From Lachnospiraceae bacterium (GTDB lineage Bacteria; Bacillota; Clostridia; Lachnospirales; Lachnospiraceae), in assembly GCA_024693135.1 (NCBI GenBank), contig JAILLN010000052.1, forward strand, positions 1-34,226: 34,226 nucleotides of DNA, given 5' to 3'. Position 1 is the stretch's first letter, and every line of letters starts with the position of its first letter. Below are positions 7,799-15,854 of this stretch, piece after piece. The notes under the pieces were generated by a model. That model did not search any database, was not told the origin of the DNA, and worked only from the letters and a program-made list of their open reading frames with translations. The position numbers and the translations under genes are program-made.

Positions 7799-8668
7799 TC
7801 ATTCAATTCCGGCAAAGATCTTCATTGCAGTTTTTACGTTTTCCTTCATGGCTTTCCGGGCAGCCATAAAGACCGATGAGAAAAATACCGGCTCACCTTC
7901 CTTAAGACCATTCAGATAGTCGATCACGGCAGCTCCGCCGGCTTTATCCATGTATGTGAAATAATTGATCTTTCTAACGCCTGACTCGACTGCCTTATGA
8001 TAATCCTCCGCGCTTACCCCGGAACCCCCATGCATGACAACGGGGATATTGCCGGTTTTTTTCCGGACATTTCTTACTACATCAAAATCCAGCTTGGGCT
8101 CGGTAAGATATAGGCCGTGGGTGGTTCCAAATGAACAAGCCAAAGCATCAATTCCCGTTTCGGCAACAAACTTCGCGGCAAGATCCGGATCCGTGTAGAT
8201 CTTTGTATCATCCTCTGCACCGGCTCCATCATTTCCCGTACCGGATTCCCTCCTGCCCATGGAACCAAGCTCCGCCTCCACCGATACGCCATATTTCCCC
8301 GCCATCTCTACAGCCTTTTTTGTATTCTCGAGGTTCTCCTCATAAGCAAGCACTGAACCATCATACATGATCCCAGTAAAACCGATCTCCAGAGACGTCT
8401 GTAAATAGTCAAGCGTCTCACCATGATCAAGATGCACACATACAGGAACGGCTGCCTTCTTTGCCATCTCTACCATGATCGGCCCTATGGTGGCAAGCGG
8501 GATCCAAGGCTCATGGCATTGGGCAAATTGAATGATGACCGGCAGTTTGAGCTCCTCGGCCGCTTCAAGCTCAGCTTCGACAGCCTCAAGGCAGGATGCA
8601 TTGAAAGACCCGACAGCAATGTTCTTCTCTTCTGCCATACCCATGATTTCTTTTAGCGTAACCAGCAT
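7799..8668 (-). CDS. Class II (zinc) fructose/tagatose-bisphosphate-type aldolase
   Basis: The chosen start at 8668 gives 289 residues; it has AGAGGAGGG 7 bases upstream and the usual N-terminus MLVTLKEIMGMAEEKNIAVG. An upstream in-frame ATG at 8761 would add 31 residues rich in Phe/Ile/Arg that do not look like the family. Class II features are HLDHGE (residues 79-84, with catalytic Asp81 and zinc ligand His82), EAELGSMG near 132, the His184 block GTTHGLY and MHGGSG with His213. It would reversibly cleave a ketose (bis)phosphate to dihydroxyacetone phosphate and an aldehyde. It is the first gene of the operon with the FGGY kinase. The substrate may be an atypical sugar phosphate, as it is paired with a dedicated kinase and regulator. 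Confidence 0.88.
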   Translation of the reverse strand: MLVTLKEIMGMAEEKNIAVGSFNASCLEAVEAELEAAEELKLPVIIQFAQCHEPWIPLATIGPIMVEMAKKAAVPVCVHLDHGETLDYLQTSLEIGFTGIMYDGSVLAYEENLENTKKAVEMAGKYGVSVEAELGSMGRRESGTGNDGAGAEDDTKIYTDPDLAAKFVAETGIDALACSFGTTHGLYLTEPKLDFDVVRNVRKKTGNIPVVMHGGSGVSAEDYHKAVESGVRKINYFTYMDKAGGAAVIDYLNGLKEGEPVFFSSVFMAARKAMKENVKTAMKIFAGIE

Positions 8669-8766
8669 TTTTATTCCCTCCTCTAAACACCGGAAATGAT
8701 TTATTTTTCGTTTGAGGTGACATCTTAAGGATATCGGATTGATGAAAATAAAAATAGGCAATAATG

Positions 8767-8795
8767 TTCAAAAAACTGTAAATTTGTATTATAAT
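8767..8795 (+). promoter_or_regulatory. Sigma-A-type promoter of the PocR-AraC regulator gene
   Basis: TTCAAA at 8767-8772 and a perfect TATAAT at 8790-8795 are separated by 17 bp. The start codon at 8833 is about 30 bases past the expected transcription start, with GGGAGG at 8822-8827. The divergent aldolase promoter must lie in the same 164-bp gap, so the regulator could act on both. Confidence 0.6.
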
Positions 8796-8832
8796 GTGCT
8801 ATTGTTTCGGCCATGCTATCCGGGAGGCTTAT

Positions 8833-9705
8833 ATGGATCAGATTTCATTAACACTGAATAAAGACCATCTCCTCTCCTTTTTTAAGGCTTTTCATACTTT
8901 GACGGGGATAAAGATCGCCCTCTTTTCGGAATCCGGAAAAGAAATCCTTTCCTATCCGGAAGCGCATTGTCCGTTTTGCGGTTATATCCGTTCCAGCGAA
9001 GCCGGAAACAATAACTGTGAGATCAGTAACAAGAAATCATTTGCACGCTGCCAGAAAACAAAAAAGATTGAGATATTTCACTGCCACGCCGGATTAATTG
9101 AGACTACGGTTCCGCTTATCGATACGGATGCGGTCATTGGATATATCATGTTTGGCCAGATAACAGACAATCCGGATAAAACAAGCCTGCGAAACACTCT
9201 GTCCAAATCCATCCAAAAGGTTGTACATCAGCCGGGAGAAATCGATGCATCTGTTTTTAATGTGGTTTATAAGAATCACGAACAGATCAATGCCACGGCC
9301 AAAATCCTCGAAGCCTGTACCTTATATGTGCTTCTAAGCAACATGATCTCTCTGCGAAACGAGAGTTTTACTGAAAACCTGAATCTGTTTTTGTTATCTC
9401 ATTTATCAGAGGATCTGTCAGTAGACAGGCTGACGGAAGAATTCAATATCAGTAAGAATAAACTCTATGACAGCGTCTCAAAGACCATGGGTGTCGGGAT
9501 CGCAAAACATATTAAAAATCTTAGACTTGAAGAAGCAAAAAGGCTTCTTGTAGAAACGGACATGACGATAGTTCAGATTGCTTATCAGGTTGGTTTTACA
9601 GACTATAACTATTTCTGCCGGGTGTTCAAAAAGGAAATCGGCATACCGGCCGGGAAATACCGGAGCATGAATGACTCAGGAGACAGGAGATACAATCGAT
9701 TGTAA
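8833..9705 (+). CDS. AraC-family regulator with PocR sensory domain
   Basis: This is a 290-residue protein starting at 8833 (MDQISLTLNKD), chosen for the GGGAGG site 5 bases upstream. Residues ~8-165 match the PocR ligand-sensing domain, with its Cys-rich landmarks HCPFCGYIRS, CQKTKK and FHCHAGLIETTVPL. Residues ~185-285 are a double helix-turn-helix AraC domain ending IVQIAYQVGFTDYNYFCRVF. PocR domains are thought to bind small diols or sugar-like metabolites. Divergent placement next to the aldolase/kinase genes makes it their probable activator, responding to the pathway substrate or an intermediate. Base composition is clearly AT-richer than the glycan genes to the right. Confidence 0.88.
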   Translation: MDQISLTLNKDHLLSFFKAFHTLTGIKIALFSESGKEILSYPEAHCPFCGYIRSSEAGNNNCEISNKKSFARCQKTKKIEIFHCHAGLIETTVPLIDTDAVIGYIMFGQITDNPDKTSLRNTLSKSIQKVVHQPGEIDASVFNVVYKNHEQINATAKILEACTLYVLLSNMISLRNESFTENLNLFLLSHLSEDLSVDRLTEEFNISKNKLYDSVSKTMGVGIAKHIKNLRLEEAKRLLVETDMTIVQIAYQVGFTDYNYFCRVFKKEIGIPAGKYRSMNDSGDRRYNRL

Positions 9706-9725
9706 TAATAGGAGGGAATAAAGAA

Positions 9726-9851
9726 ATGAAAGTTCCGGAGATCGGTGATGCTACATGCGATCATCATGAGCATGAAGGACATGGTGGGCATGGATGCGGT
9801 CATGTGATTCCCTCGGATTGCTGGAATTCAAGGAGGGCAAGCCGAGCCTGA
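9726..9851 (+). pseudogene. Truncated His-rich reading frame at junction
   Basis: A strong AGGAGGG site precedes an ATG at 9726, 20 bases after the regulator stop. The frame begins MKVPEIGDATCD and continues with alternating His, Glu and Gly (HHEHEGHGGHGCGH), a likely metal-binding stretch. After about residue 27 the codons belong, out of frame, to a different gene, and the frame stops at 9849-9851 after 41 residues. I read it as the start of a gene whose remainder was lost at a junction near 9800-9815. I do not recognise the parent family. The start and ribosome binding site look real, so a short peptide could still be made. Confidence 0.45.
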
Positions 9852-10078
9852 CCCTGAAACAGGGCTCCTATGACCGGCTCTACTATTCCATCTATTCGGA
9901 GCTGGCGGCCAATCCTTACTATGCCGCGACGGAAAAGATCACCTGGAGCGGAAGCGGAGGAGTGACGGTAAAGAACGGGGTGGTCTATGCAAAGAAGGTC
10001 CCTAAGAACGGCAAGACGGCGAAGGTGACCCTGAAGTGCGTCAAGAGCAAGATCGAGCTGCCGGTGACAGTAAAGTAA
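9794..10078 (+). pseudogene. C-terminal fragment of an Ig-like-domain surface protein
   Basis: The frame ending at 10078 encodes about 90 residues: KPSLTLKQGSYDRLYYSIYS, then an ITWSGSGGVTVKNGVVYAKK block and a final beta strand ELPVTVK. The W-S-x-x-x-x-x-V-x-x-G-x-V-x-A pattern is that of bacterial Ig-like (Big_2-type) repeats in secreted Clostridia proteins. There is no signal peptide and no credible start; the first in-frame ATG at 9794 lies in the His-rich gene sequence. It is the tail of a larger exported protein whose 5' part is missing. Base composition from here on matches the right-hand cluster. It could once have resembled the secreted protein at 32430. Confidence 0.55.
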
Positions 10079-10137
10079 AAGCGGTCCATTCAGTCCCTGA
10101 AGGAAACCGGAGGGGCTGATGCAGGCCGGATAAGGCT

Positions 10138-10167
10138 GGGGCACCTGGGAGAGATCCCGGGTGCTCC
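10138..10167 (+). terminator. Terminator-like hairpin after the Ig-like fragment
   Basis: A 13-bp stem (10138-10150 with 10155-10167, two G-T wobble pairs, otherwise perfect) closes a GAGA tetraloop and is followed by TTGTCATT. The stem is strong but the T-run is short. It probably ends the transcript of the truncated surface protein and separates it from the promoter at 10213. Confidence 0.55.
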
Positions 10168-10212
10168 TTGTCATTACTGGACTTCACCGGGCAGGGGATG
10201 CATCGGCCTGCG

Positions 10213-10241
10213 TTGACAAGAAAAGCTCATGCGTTTATTAT
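10213..10241 (+). promoter_or_regulatory. Near-consensus sigma-A promoter
   Basis: A perfect TTGACA at 10213-10218 and TATTAT at 10236-10241 are spaced 17 bp. Transcription would start near 10248 and drive the acyl-CoA ligase gene. It is the best promoter match I found in the window. Confidence 0.75.
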
Positions 10242-10249
10242 GATTTTAT

Positions 10250-10261
10250 CGCTTTAAAGCG
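10250..10261. promoter_or_regulatory. 12-bp palindrome at the predicted transcription start
   Basis: CGCTTTAAAGCG is a perfect palindrome just past the -10 element, at about +2 to +13. The position suits a repressor operator or a small leader hairpin. No regulator is assigned. Confidence 0.35.
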
Positions 10262-10307
10262 TTTAAGAGACCGAAGATAAGAAATATTCATGGGGGAGAA
10301 ACCAAAA

Positions 10308-11945
10308 ATGCCGATCACAGAATTGTTGGAAAAAAACTGCAGGGAATATGGCGGCGATGTGGCTCTTGTCGAGCTGAATCCGGCCATTACGGACTCCAGG
10401 AGGATGACCTGGAAGGAATATGACCTGATCCAGCCGGAGACCTCAAGGCCCTACCGCAGGGAGATCACATGGAAGATATTTGATGAGAAGGCAAACCGGT
10501 TTGCCAATCTTCTTCTTTCCCGGGGGATCAAGAAGGAAGATAAGATCGGGATCCTGTTGATGAACTGCTTGGAGTGGCTTCCGATCTATTTCGGCGTGCT
10601 GAAGGCAGGCGCCATCGCAGTACCGCTGAATTTTCGGTATGCTTCCGATGAGATCGAGTATTGCGTCAATCTGGCCGAGGTGGACATCCTGGTATTCGGG
10701 CCGGAATTCATCGGCCGGGTAGAGGAGATCGCAGAAAGGATATCCAGGAACCGGCTCCTGTTTTATGTGGGAGAAAACTGCCCTACCTTTGCGGAAAGCT
10801 ACAATATGCTTACGGCAGACTGTTCTTCGGAGGCGCCGGAGATCAAGATAACCGATGATGATTATGCGGCGATCTACTTCTCCTCAGGCACCACGGGATT
10901 TCCCAAGGCTATCCTGCATAGGCACAGGGCTTTGATGCATTCGGCCGTGGTGGAGCAGAAACATCACGGGCAGACCAAGGAGGACGTATTCCTGTGTATC
11001 CCGCCCCTGTATCATACCGGGGCAAAGATGCATTGGTTCGGAAGCCTTCTGTCCGGAGGCAAGTCGGTGCTCTTAAAGGGCACGAAGCCGGATGTCATCC
11101 TGGATGCGGTATCCAGGGAGAAGTGTACCATTGTATGGCTTCTCGTGCCCTGGGCGCAGGACATCCTGGATGCCCTGGACCGGGGAGACCTGAAGAAGGA
11201 GGACTATGAGCTGTCCCAGTGGAGGCTAATGCATATCGGCGCACAGCCTGTGCCCAAATCCATGATCCACCACTGGCTGGAGTATTTCCCGGATCATCTT
11301 TATGACACAAACTACGGGCTTTCGGAATCCATCGGGCCCGGCTGCGTCCACCTGGGCACGGAAAACGTGGATCATGTGGGAGCCATCGGCGTGCCCGGCT
11401 ACGGCTGGGAATGCAAGATCGTGGACGAGAAGTGGAAGGAAGTGAAGCAGGGCGAGGTCGGCGAGCTTGCGGTAAAGGGTCCCGGGGTCATGGTCTGCTA
11501 TTATAATGATGAGGCGGCCACGAAAGAGGTCCTGGACGGAGAGGGCTGGCTTTATACCGGGGATATGGCCATGCAGGATGAAGAGGGCTTTTACTATCTG
11601 GTAGACCGAAAGAAGGATGTGATCATTTCCGGAGGAGAGAATATCTATCCGGTACAGATCGAGGATTTCCTGCACGGATTTGAGCCGGTGAACGACGTGG
11701 CGGTGATCGGTCTTGCGGATAAGCGCCTGGGAGAGATTTCCGCCGCCATTATCCAGGTGAAGGAAGGCTTTACATGCACCGAGGAGGAGGTCATGGAATT
11801 CTGCCAGAAGCTCCCGAAGTATAAGAGGCCGAGGAGGGTGATCTTTGCCGAGGTGCCAAGGAATGCCACCGGCAAGATCGAGAAGCCGAAGCTCAGGGAG
11901 ATCTACGGCGGAAAGAACCTGGTGGCCGCAGAAAACAATTCCTGA
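10308..11945 (+). CDS. Acyl-CoA synthetase-like AMP-forming ligase
   Basis: This is an ANL-superfamily adenylating enzyme of 545 residues from the ATG at 10308, which has GGGGGAG 9 bases upstream. An ATG at 10290 would add MGEKPK but has a poorer site. Motifs are all present: P-loop YFSSGTTGFPKA, NYGLSES, GWLYTGD, DRKKDVIISGGENIYPVQIE and the C-terminal lysine motif NATGKIEKPKL. It would activate a carboxylic acid with ATP to an acyl-adenylate and then, by family analogy, to the CoA thioester. The substrate (medium/long-chain or aromatic acid) cannot be deduced. It has its own strong promoter, and rmlB downstream has another, so membership in the polysaccharide operon is uncertain. A role in acyl decoration of the glycan is only a possibility. 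Confidence 0.85.
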   Translation: MPITELLEKNCREYGGDVALVELNPAITDSRRMTWKEYDLIQPETSRPYRREITWKIFDEKANRFANLLLSRGIKKEDKIGILLMNCLEWLPIYFGVLKAGAIAVPLNFRYASDEIEYCVNLAEVDILVFGPEFIGRVEEIAERISRNRLLFYVGENCPTFAESYNMLTADCSSEAPEIKITDDDYAAIYFSSGTTGFPKAILHRHRALMHSAVVEQKHHGQTKEDVFLCIPPLYHTGAKMHWFGSLLSGGKSVLLKGTKPDVILDAVSREKCTIVWLLVPWAQDILDALDRGDLKKEDYELSQWRLMHIGAQPVPKSMIHHWLEYFPDHLYDTNYGLSESIGPGCVHLGTENVDHVGAIGVPGYGWECKIVDEKWKEVKQGEVGELAVKGPGVMVCYYNDEAATKEVLDGEGWLYTGDMAMQDEEGFYYLVDRKKDVIISGGENIYPVQIEDFLHGFEPVNDVAVIGLADKRLGEISAAIIQVKEGFTCTEEEVMEFCQKLPKYKRPRRVIFAEVPRNATGKIEKPKLREIYGGKNLVAAENNS

Positions 11946-11951
11946 TTTATG

Positions 11952-11960
11952 TGTTATAAT
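11952..11960 (+). promoter_or_regulatory. Extended -10 promoter upstream of rmlB
   Basis: TGTTATAAT is a TG-N-TATAAT extended -10 with a perfect core. It lies between the ligase stop and rmlB (ATG 12024). It is flanked by 6-bp inverted arms CCTGAT (11941-11946) and ATCAGG (11965-11970), which could form an operator. No good -35 is visible. It probably starts the polysaccharide operon transcript. Confidence 0.5.
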
Positions 11961-12023
11961 CAAGATCAGGCAATGTCCTTAGGATAAAGGACGGCGAAAA
12001 ATAATGCGGTAAGGAGATCGGTA

Positions 12024-13106
12024 ATGAAAACATATCTTGTGACGGGAGGAGCCGGCTTTATCGGATCCAATTTCATCCACTATATCCTGAAGAAATACGG
12101 GGACAGCATCCGCGTGGTCAATCTGGATGCCCTGACCTATGCGGGAAACCTGTCTAATCTGGAGGACGTATCGGGCCGGGATAATTATGAATTCATCAAA
12201 GCAGATATCCGGGATGCTGAAGCTGTCCGGGAGATCTTCAAGACCCATGATGTGGATGTGGTGGTGCATTTTGCGGCGGAAAGCCATGTGGACCGGAGCA
12301 TCCGTACCCCGGAGGTATTTGTGGAAACCAATGTGCTGGGCACCTGCGTGATGCTGAATGCGGCAAGGGAAGCCTGGGAAAAGGAGGACGGCGGCTTTAA
12401 GGAGGGAAAGAAATTCCTTCATGTCTCTACGGATGAGGTATATGGCTCCTTAAGCGATCCGGGGGAGTATTTCTATGAGACCACCCCCTATGCCCCCCAC
12501 AGTCCTTATTCGGCCAGCAAGGCATCCTCGGATTTTTTGGTAAAGGCTTATGTGGATACCTACCATTTCCCTGCAAATATCACAAACTGCTCCAATAACT
12601 ACGGCCCTTACCAGTTCCCGGAAAAGCTGATCCCGCTGATGATCAATAACGCCCTGAAGGGCAGGGATCTGCCGGTATATGGGGATGGGAAGAACGTGCG
12701 TGACTGGCTTTATGTGGAGGATCACTGCAAGGGGATCGATATGGTGATCGAAAAGGGCCGGATCGGAGAGACCTACAATATCGGCGGGCATAACGAAAAG
12801 GAAAATATCGAGATCGTAAGGATCATCTTGGACACGATCCAGGAGCTGCTTACCCAGGGGGATGATAGAAGGGAAATGGCCCAAAAGAGCAGGATCAAAT
12901 TCATCGAGGACAGGAAGGGACACGACAGGCGCTATGCCATTGCCCCAGATAAGATCAGCTCTGAGCTGGGATGGAAGCCGGAAACCATGTTTGCGGAGGG
13001 GATCAAAAAAACCATCGCCTGGTACCTGGACAATGAGGAATGGATGGAGAGGGTCACAAGCGGGGATTATCAGAATTATTACGACCGTATGTATGGAGCG
13101 GAATAA
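12024..13106 (+). CDS. rmlB: dTDP-glucose 4,6-dehydratase
   Basis: This is a 360-residue short-chain dehydrogenase-fold enzyme of normal RmlB length. It binds NAD+ through TGGAGFIGSNF (residues 7-17). TDEVYG (136-141) supplies the Asp-Glu dehydration pair and YSASK (162-166) the Tyr-Lys pair. It converts dTDP-glucose to dTDP-4-keto-6-deoxyglucose, the second step towards dTDP-L-rhamnose and other deoxysugars. AAGGAG lies 7 bases before the ATG. The product should pass to RmlC in the same cluster. The ~100-bp gap to rmlA holds no gene I can support; an 18-codon frame at 13141 is too short to call. Confidence 0.97.
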   Translation: MKTYLVTGGAGFIGSNFIHYILKKYGDSIRVVNLDALTYAGNLSNLEDVSGRDNYEFIKADIRDAEAVREIFKTHDVDVVVHFAAESHVDRSIRTPEVFVETNVLGTCVMLNAAREAWEKEDGGFKEGKKFLHVSTDEVYGSLSDPGEYFYETTPYAPHSPYSASKASSDFLVKAYVDTYHFPANITNCSNNYGPYQFPEKLIPLMINNALKGRDLPVYGDGKNVRDWLYVEDHCKGIDMVIEKGRIGETYNIGGHNEKENIEIVRIILDTIQELLTQGDDRREMAQKSRIKFIEDRKGHDRRYAIAPDKISSELGWKPETMFAEGIKKTIAWYLDNEEWMERVTSGDYQNYYDRMYGAE

Positions 13107-13207
13107 CGTGACCGGCCGGTTTTTGGGAGGAAAAAGATCCATGCGGGCATTTCCGCTGGAGGTCCGGAGCGGAATACAAAGAATGAAGATGAGATAGGAG
13201 TTTAATC

Positions 13208-14080
13208 ATGATAAAGGGCATTGTATTGGCGGGAGGATCCGGCACCAGGCTGTATCCCCTTACAAAGGCGATCTCAAAGCAGATGATGCCGGTCTACGAC
13301 AAACCGATGATCTACTATCCCCTGTCGACCCTGATGCTTGCAGGGATCCGGGAGATCCTGATCATATCGACTCCGAGGGACGTGCCGGCCTTCCGGGAGC
13401 TTTTTGGGGACGGATCCCAGCTGGGGCTTCGGATCGAGTATGCAGTCCAGGAGATTCCCAGGGGGCTGGCCGATGCATTCATCATCGGGGAAGATTTTAT
13501 CGGTAGTGATCCGGTGGCCATGGTCCTGGGGGATAATATTTTTTATGGACACAGTTTTTCCAAGATCCTCGCGAATGCTGCCGGCCGGGAGAAGGGCGCC
13601 ACGGTCTTTGGCTATTACGTAAAGGATCCCAGGGAGTATGGCGTGATCGAGTTTGATGAAAATGGCATAGCCATCTCCATCGAGGAAAAGCCGGAAAAGC
13701 CCCGCTCCAATTATGCGGTGCCCGGATTGTATTTTTATGATAATGACGTGGTCTCCATCGCAAAGCAGGTGAAGCCCTCAGCCAGGGGGGAGATCGAGAT
13801 CACCAGCATAAATCAGGCTTATCTGGAAAGGGGCGAGCTGCATGTGGAAACCCTGGGCAGGGGATTTGCCTGGCTGGATACCGGCAATCATGACAGCCTT
13901 TTAGACGCCGCAGACTTTGTGGCGGCCTTCCAGAAACGGCAGGGGCTTTATATTTCCTGCATCGAGGAGATCGCCTATAAGAGGGGCTTCATTGACCGGG
14001 AGCAGCTTCTGTCTCTGGCCGAGCCCCTGTCGAAGACGGCATATGGACAATATCTGAAAGATATCGCAGATGGGCTATAG
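13208..14080 (+). CDS. rmlA: Glucose-1-phosphate thymidylyltransferase
   Basis: This is a 290-residue nucleotidyltransferase. The N-terminus [20 protein letters not shown] is the nucleotide-binding signature, followed by [29 protein letters not shown] (metal and nucleotide site) and a sugar-binding [20 protein letters not shown] segment. It makes dTDP-glucose from dTTP and glucose 1-phosphate in the cytoplasm and is usually feedback-inhibited by dTDP-rhamnose. Glucose 1-phosphate could be supplied by the phosphohexomutase at 24177. Its last 11 bases overlap the GH25 gene that follows. Confidence 0.97.
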   Translation: MIKGIVLAGGSGTRLYPLTKAISKQMMPVYDKPMIYYPLSTLMLAGIREILIISTPRDVPAFRELFGDGSQLGLRIEYAVQEIPRGLADAFIIGEDFIGSDPVAMVLGDNIFYGHSFSKILANAAGREKGATVFGYYVKDPREYGVIEFDENGIAISIEEKPEKPRSNYAVPGLYFYDNDVVSIAKQVKPSARGEIEITSINQAYLERGELHVETLGRGFAWLDTGNHDSLLDAADFVAAFQKRQGLYISCIEEIAYKRGFIDREQLLSLAEPLSKTAYGQYLKDIADGL

Positions 14081-15281
14081 ATGGATCGCTGTCTGTCTGA
14101 TCGGATTCAATACGCTCCTTCTCGTCATCCTCGTTATCGCCGGCATCCATTATCACAGCGGACAGAAAGCTGCTCCTTCAGCGGATGAGATCCAGGTACA
14201 GGGGGAGGAACCGGCTGAGCTTTTAAGCGCCTTCGGCGATGAGGTCTATGAAGAGGAGCCGGAGAGGGAGGAATCCCGGGAGCTGGGGTATCTCCTGCTG
14301 CTTACCTCCGTAGACAGCGACCTGAAGATCAAGGTGGTGGGCAGAGAGGGCGAAGCAGCCGAAGGAAGGGAATGGAAGGCGTATATCCAGCCGGAGGAAG
14401 GGGAGGAAACCGTCCTTTATGATGAAGACCGGGACGGAGTGATCTATGCCGGCAAGCTGCCGAAGGGCGATTACCGTGTACATGTGGACGGGGCGGGGGA
14501 TGCTTCCATCACCATCCGGGATGTGATCCGCATGACGGCCATCACGGATGTCCGCCGGATCATCGCCCAGGAGTCCTCTGTGAATGCCGAAAAGGAGGAC
14601 ACGGAGTACCGGGAGGAGGCCGCAGGAGAGGAAACAGAGCCTGCAATGGATGATTTTGACCTGTCCGGCGGTGCAGTGGGGATAGACGTGTCCAAATACA
14701 ATAAAAACATTGACTGGCAGATGGTAAGGGATTCCGGGATCGAATATGCCATCATCCGGGCGGGCTACCGGGGATCCTCCACCGGCGTCCTGGTAGAGGA
14801 TCCGTATTTCGAGCAGAACCTGGCCGGGGCACGGAGCGCGGGGCTGAAGCTTGGGATCTACTTCTTTACCCAGGCCCTGAATCCGGCAGAGGCACAGGAG
14901 GAAGCCATGGCTGTGGCATCCTTAGTGAGCCCGGAGGATCTGGACCTGCCGGTATATCTGGATGTGGAGGGCAGCGGGAGCATCAACGGCAGGGCGGACG
15001 GGCTGGACAGGAGTGTCCGTTCCGAGAATATCCGGGTGTTTTGCGAAACACTGGAGGATATGGGATACGAGGCCGGAGTCTATGCCAATAAGAGCTGGCT
15101 TACCTCCCAGATCGATACGTCCCTTCTGGATCCTTATGATATCTGGCTTGCACAGTACAGGATGAAGAGGCCGGATTATGAGGGCCGTTATTCGATCTGG
15201 CAGTATACCTCCAGGGGCCATGTGGATGGCATCGAGGGAAACGTGGATTTGGATCTCTTTATCGGGAGATCGGGAAGGTGA
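14070..15281 (+). CDS. Membrane-anchored GH25 lysozyme-family hydrolase
   Basis: This is a 403-residue protein. Residues 5-26 are one hydrophobic segment without a clear cleavage site, so it is probably a signal anchor with the rest outside. Residues ~35-195 are acidic and include a small beta domain near 75-150 that looks like a carboxypeptidase-regulatory or Ig-like fold; I cannot name it. Residues ~203-400 are a glycoside hydrolase 25 domain: GIDVSKYN with Asp206, and YLDVEG with the catalytic Asp298/Glu300 pair. Tail motifs are [22 protein letters not shown]25 enzymes cleave the MurNAc-GlcNAc bond of peptidoglycan. The gene overlaps rmlA by 11 bp and is followed 6 bp later by rmlC, so it is translated within the sugar-nucleotide operon. 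A role in opening the wall for polymer insertion or attachment is inference. Confidence 0.85.
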   Translation: MGYRWIAVCLIGFNTLLLVILVIAGIHYHSGQKAAPSADEIQVQGEEPAELLSAFGDEVYEEEPEREESRELGYLLLLTSVDSDLKIKVVGREGEAAEGREWKAYIQPEEGEETVLYDEDRDGVIYAGKLPKGDYRVHVDGAGDASITIRDVIRMTAITDVRRIIAQESSVNAEKEDTEYREEAAGEETEPAMDDFDLSGGAVGIDVSKYNKNIDWQMVRDSGIEYAIIRAGYRGSSTGVLVEDPYFEQNLAGARSAGLKLGIYFFTQALNPAEAQEEAMAVASLVSPEDLDLPVYLDVEGSGSINGRADGLDRSVRSENIRVFCETLEDMGYEAGVYANKSWLTSQIDTSLLDPYDIWLAQYRMKRPDYEGRYSIWQYTSRGHVDGIEGNVDLDLFIGRSGR

Positions 15282-15287
15282 GGAAAA

Positions 15288-15854
15288 ATGGGGAAGATTA
15301 CAGTTGAGACCTGCGGGATCGAGGGACTGAAGGTAATCACGCCGAAGGTATTTGGCGATGAGCGCGGATATTTCATGGAAACCTATAATTACAATGACTT
15401 TAAGGAGGCGGGGATCGATCAGGTCTTCGTGCAGGACAATCAGTCCGCTTCCACAAAGGGAGTCCTAAGGGGCATGCATTTCCAGATCGACCATCCCCAG
15501 GATAAGCTGGTCAGGGTGATCCGGGGAGAGGTATTTGATGCCGTGGTGGATCTGCGGGAAGGTTCTGAGACCTTTGGAAAATGGTTTGGCGTGCGGCTTT
15601 CGGCGGACAATAAAAAGCAGCTCTTTATTCCCAAGAATTTTGCCCATGGATTTCTGGTCCTTTCCGACTATGCTGAGTTTTGCTACAAATGCACGGATTT
15701 TTACCATCCCGGCGATGAAGGCGGATTAAGATATGACGATCCCGAGATCGGCATCGACTGGCCGGAGGTGGGGGGATGTAAGCTGAATATCATCGAGCGG
15801 GATCTGAACTGGGGCGGGCTTTCTGAGTACAAAGCTTCGCGTAATAAGGCATGA
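15288..15854 (+). CDS. rmlC: dTDP-4-dehydrorhamnose 3,5-epimerase
   Basis: This is a 188-residue cupin-fold enzyme of normal RmlC length. Conserved blocks are DERGYFMETYN, FVQDNQSAS, KGVLRGMHFQ (with the catalytic His), RVIRGEVFDAVVDLR and IPKNFAHGFLVLSDYAEFCY. It epimerises carbons 3 and 5 of dTDP-4-keto-6-deoxyglucose, giving dTDP-4-keto-L-rhamnose. The last enzyme, RmlD, is not encoded in the window. The stop overlaps the ABC permease start as ATGA (15851-15854), showing operon coupling. Confidence 0.96.
   Translation: MGKITVETCGIEGLKVITPKVFGDERGYFMETYNYNDFKEAGIDQVFVQDNQSASTKGVLRGMHFQIDHPQDKLVRVIRGEVFDAVVDLREGSETFGKWFGVRLSADNKKQLFIPKNFAHGFLVLSDYAEFCYKCTDFYHPGDEGGLRYDDPEIGIDWPEVGGCKLNIIERDLNWGGLSEYKASRNKA

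Noticed and set aside
8669..8761. Longer N-terminus of the aldolase
   Set aside because: The extra 31 residues do not resemble class II aldolases, and a strong ribosome binding site sits at the later ATG.
13111..13124. ACCGGCCGGT followed by TTTT as a terminator
   Set aside because: As a hairpin it would have only a 3-bp stem, and the operon continues.
12450..13142. 230-codon minus-strand frame over rmlB
   Set aside because: Shadow of a highly conserved gene with no recognisable protein motif.
13141..13197. 18-codon frame between rmlB and rmlA with a GGGAGG site
   Set aside because: Too short, site 10 bases away, and no conserved feature.
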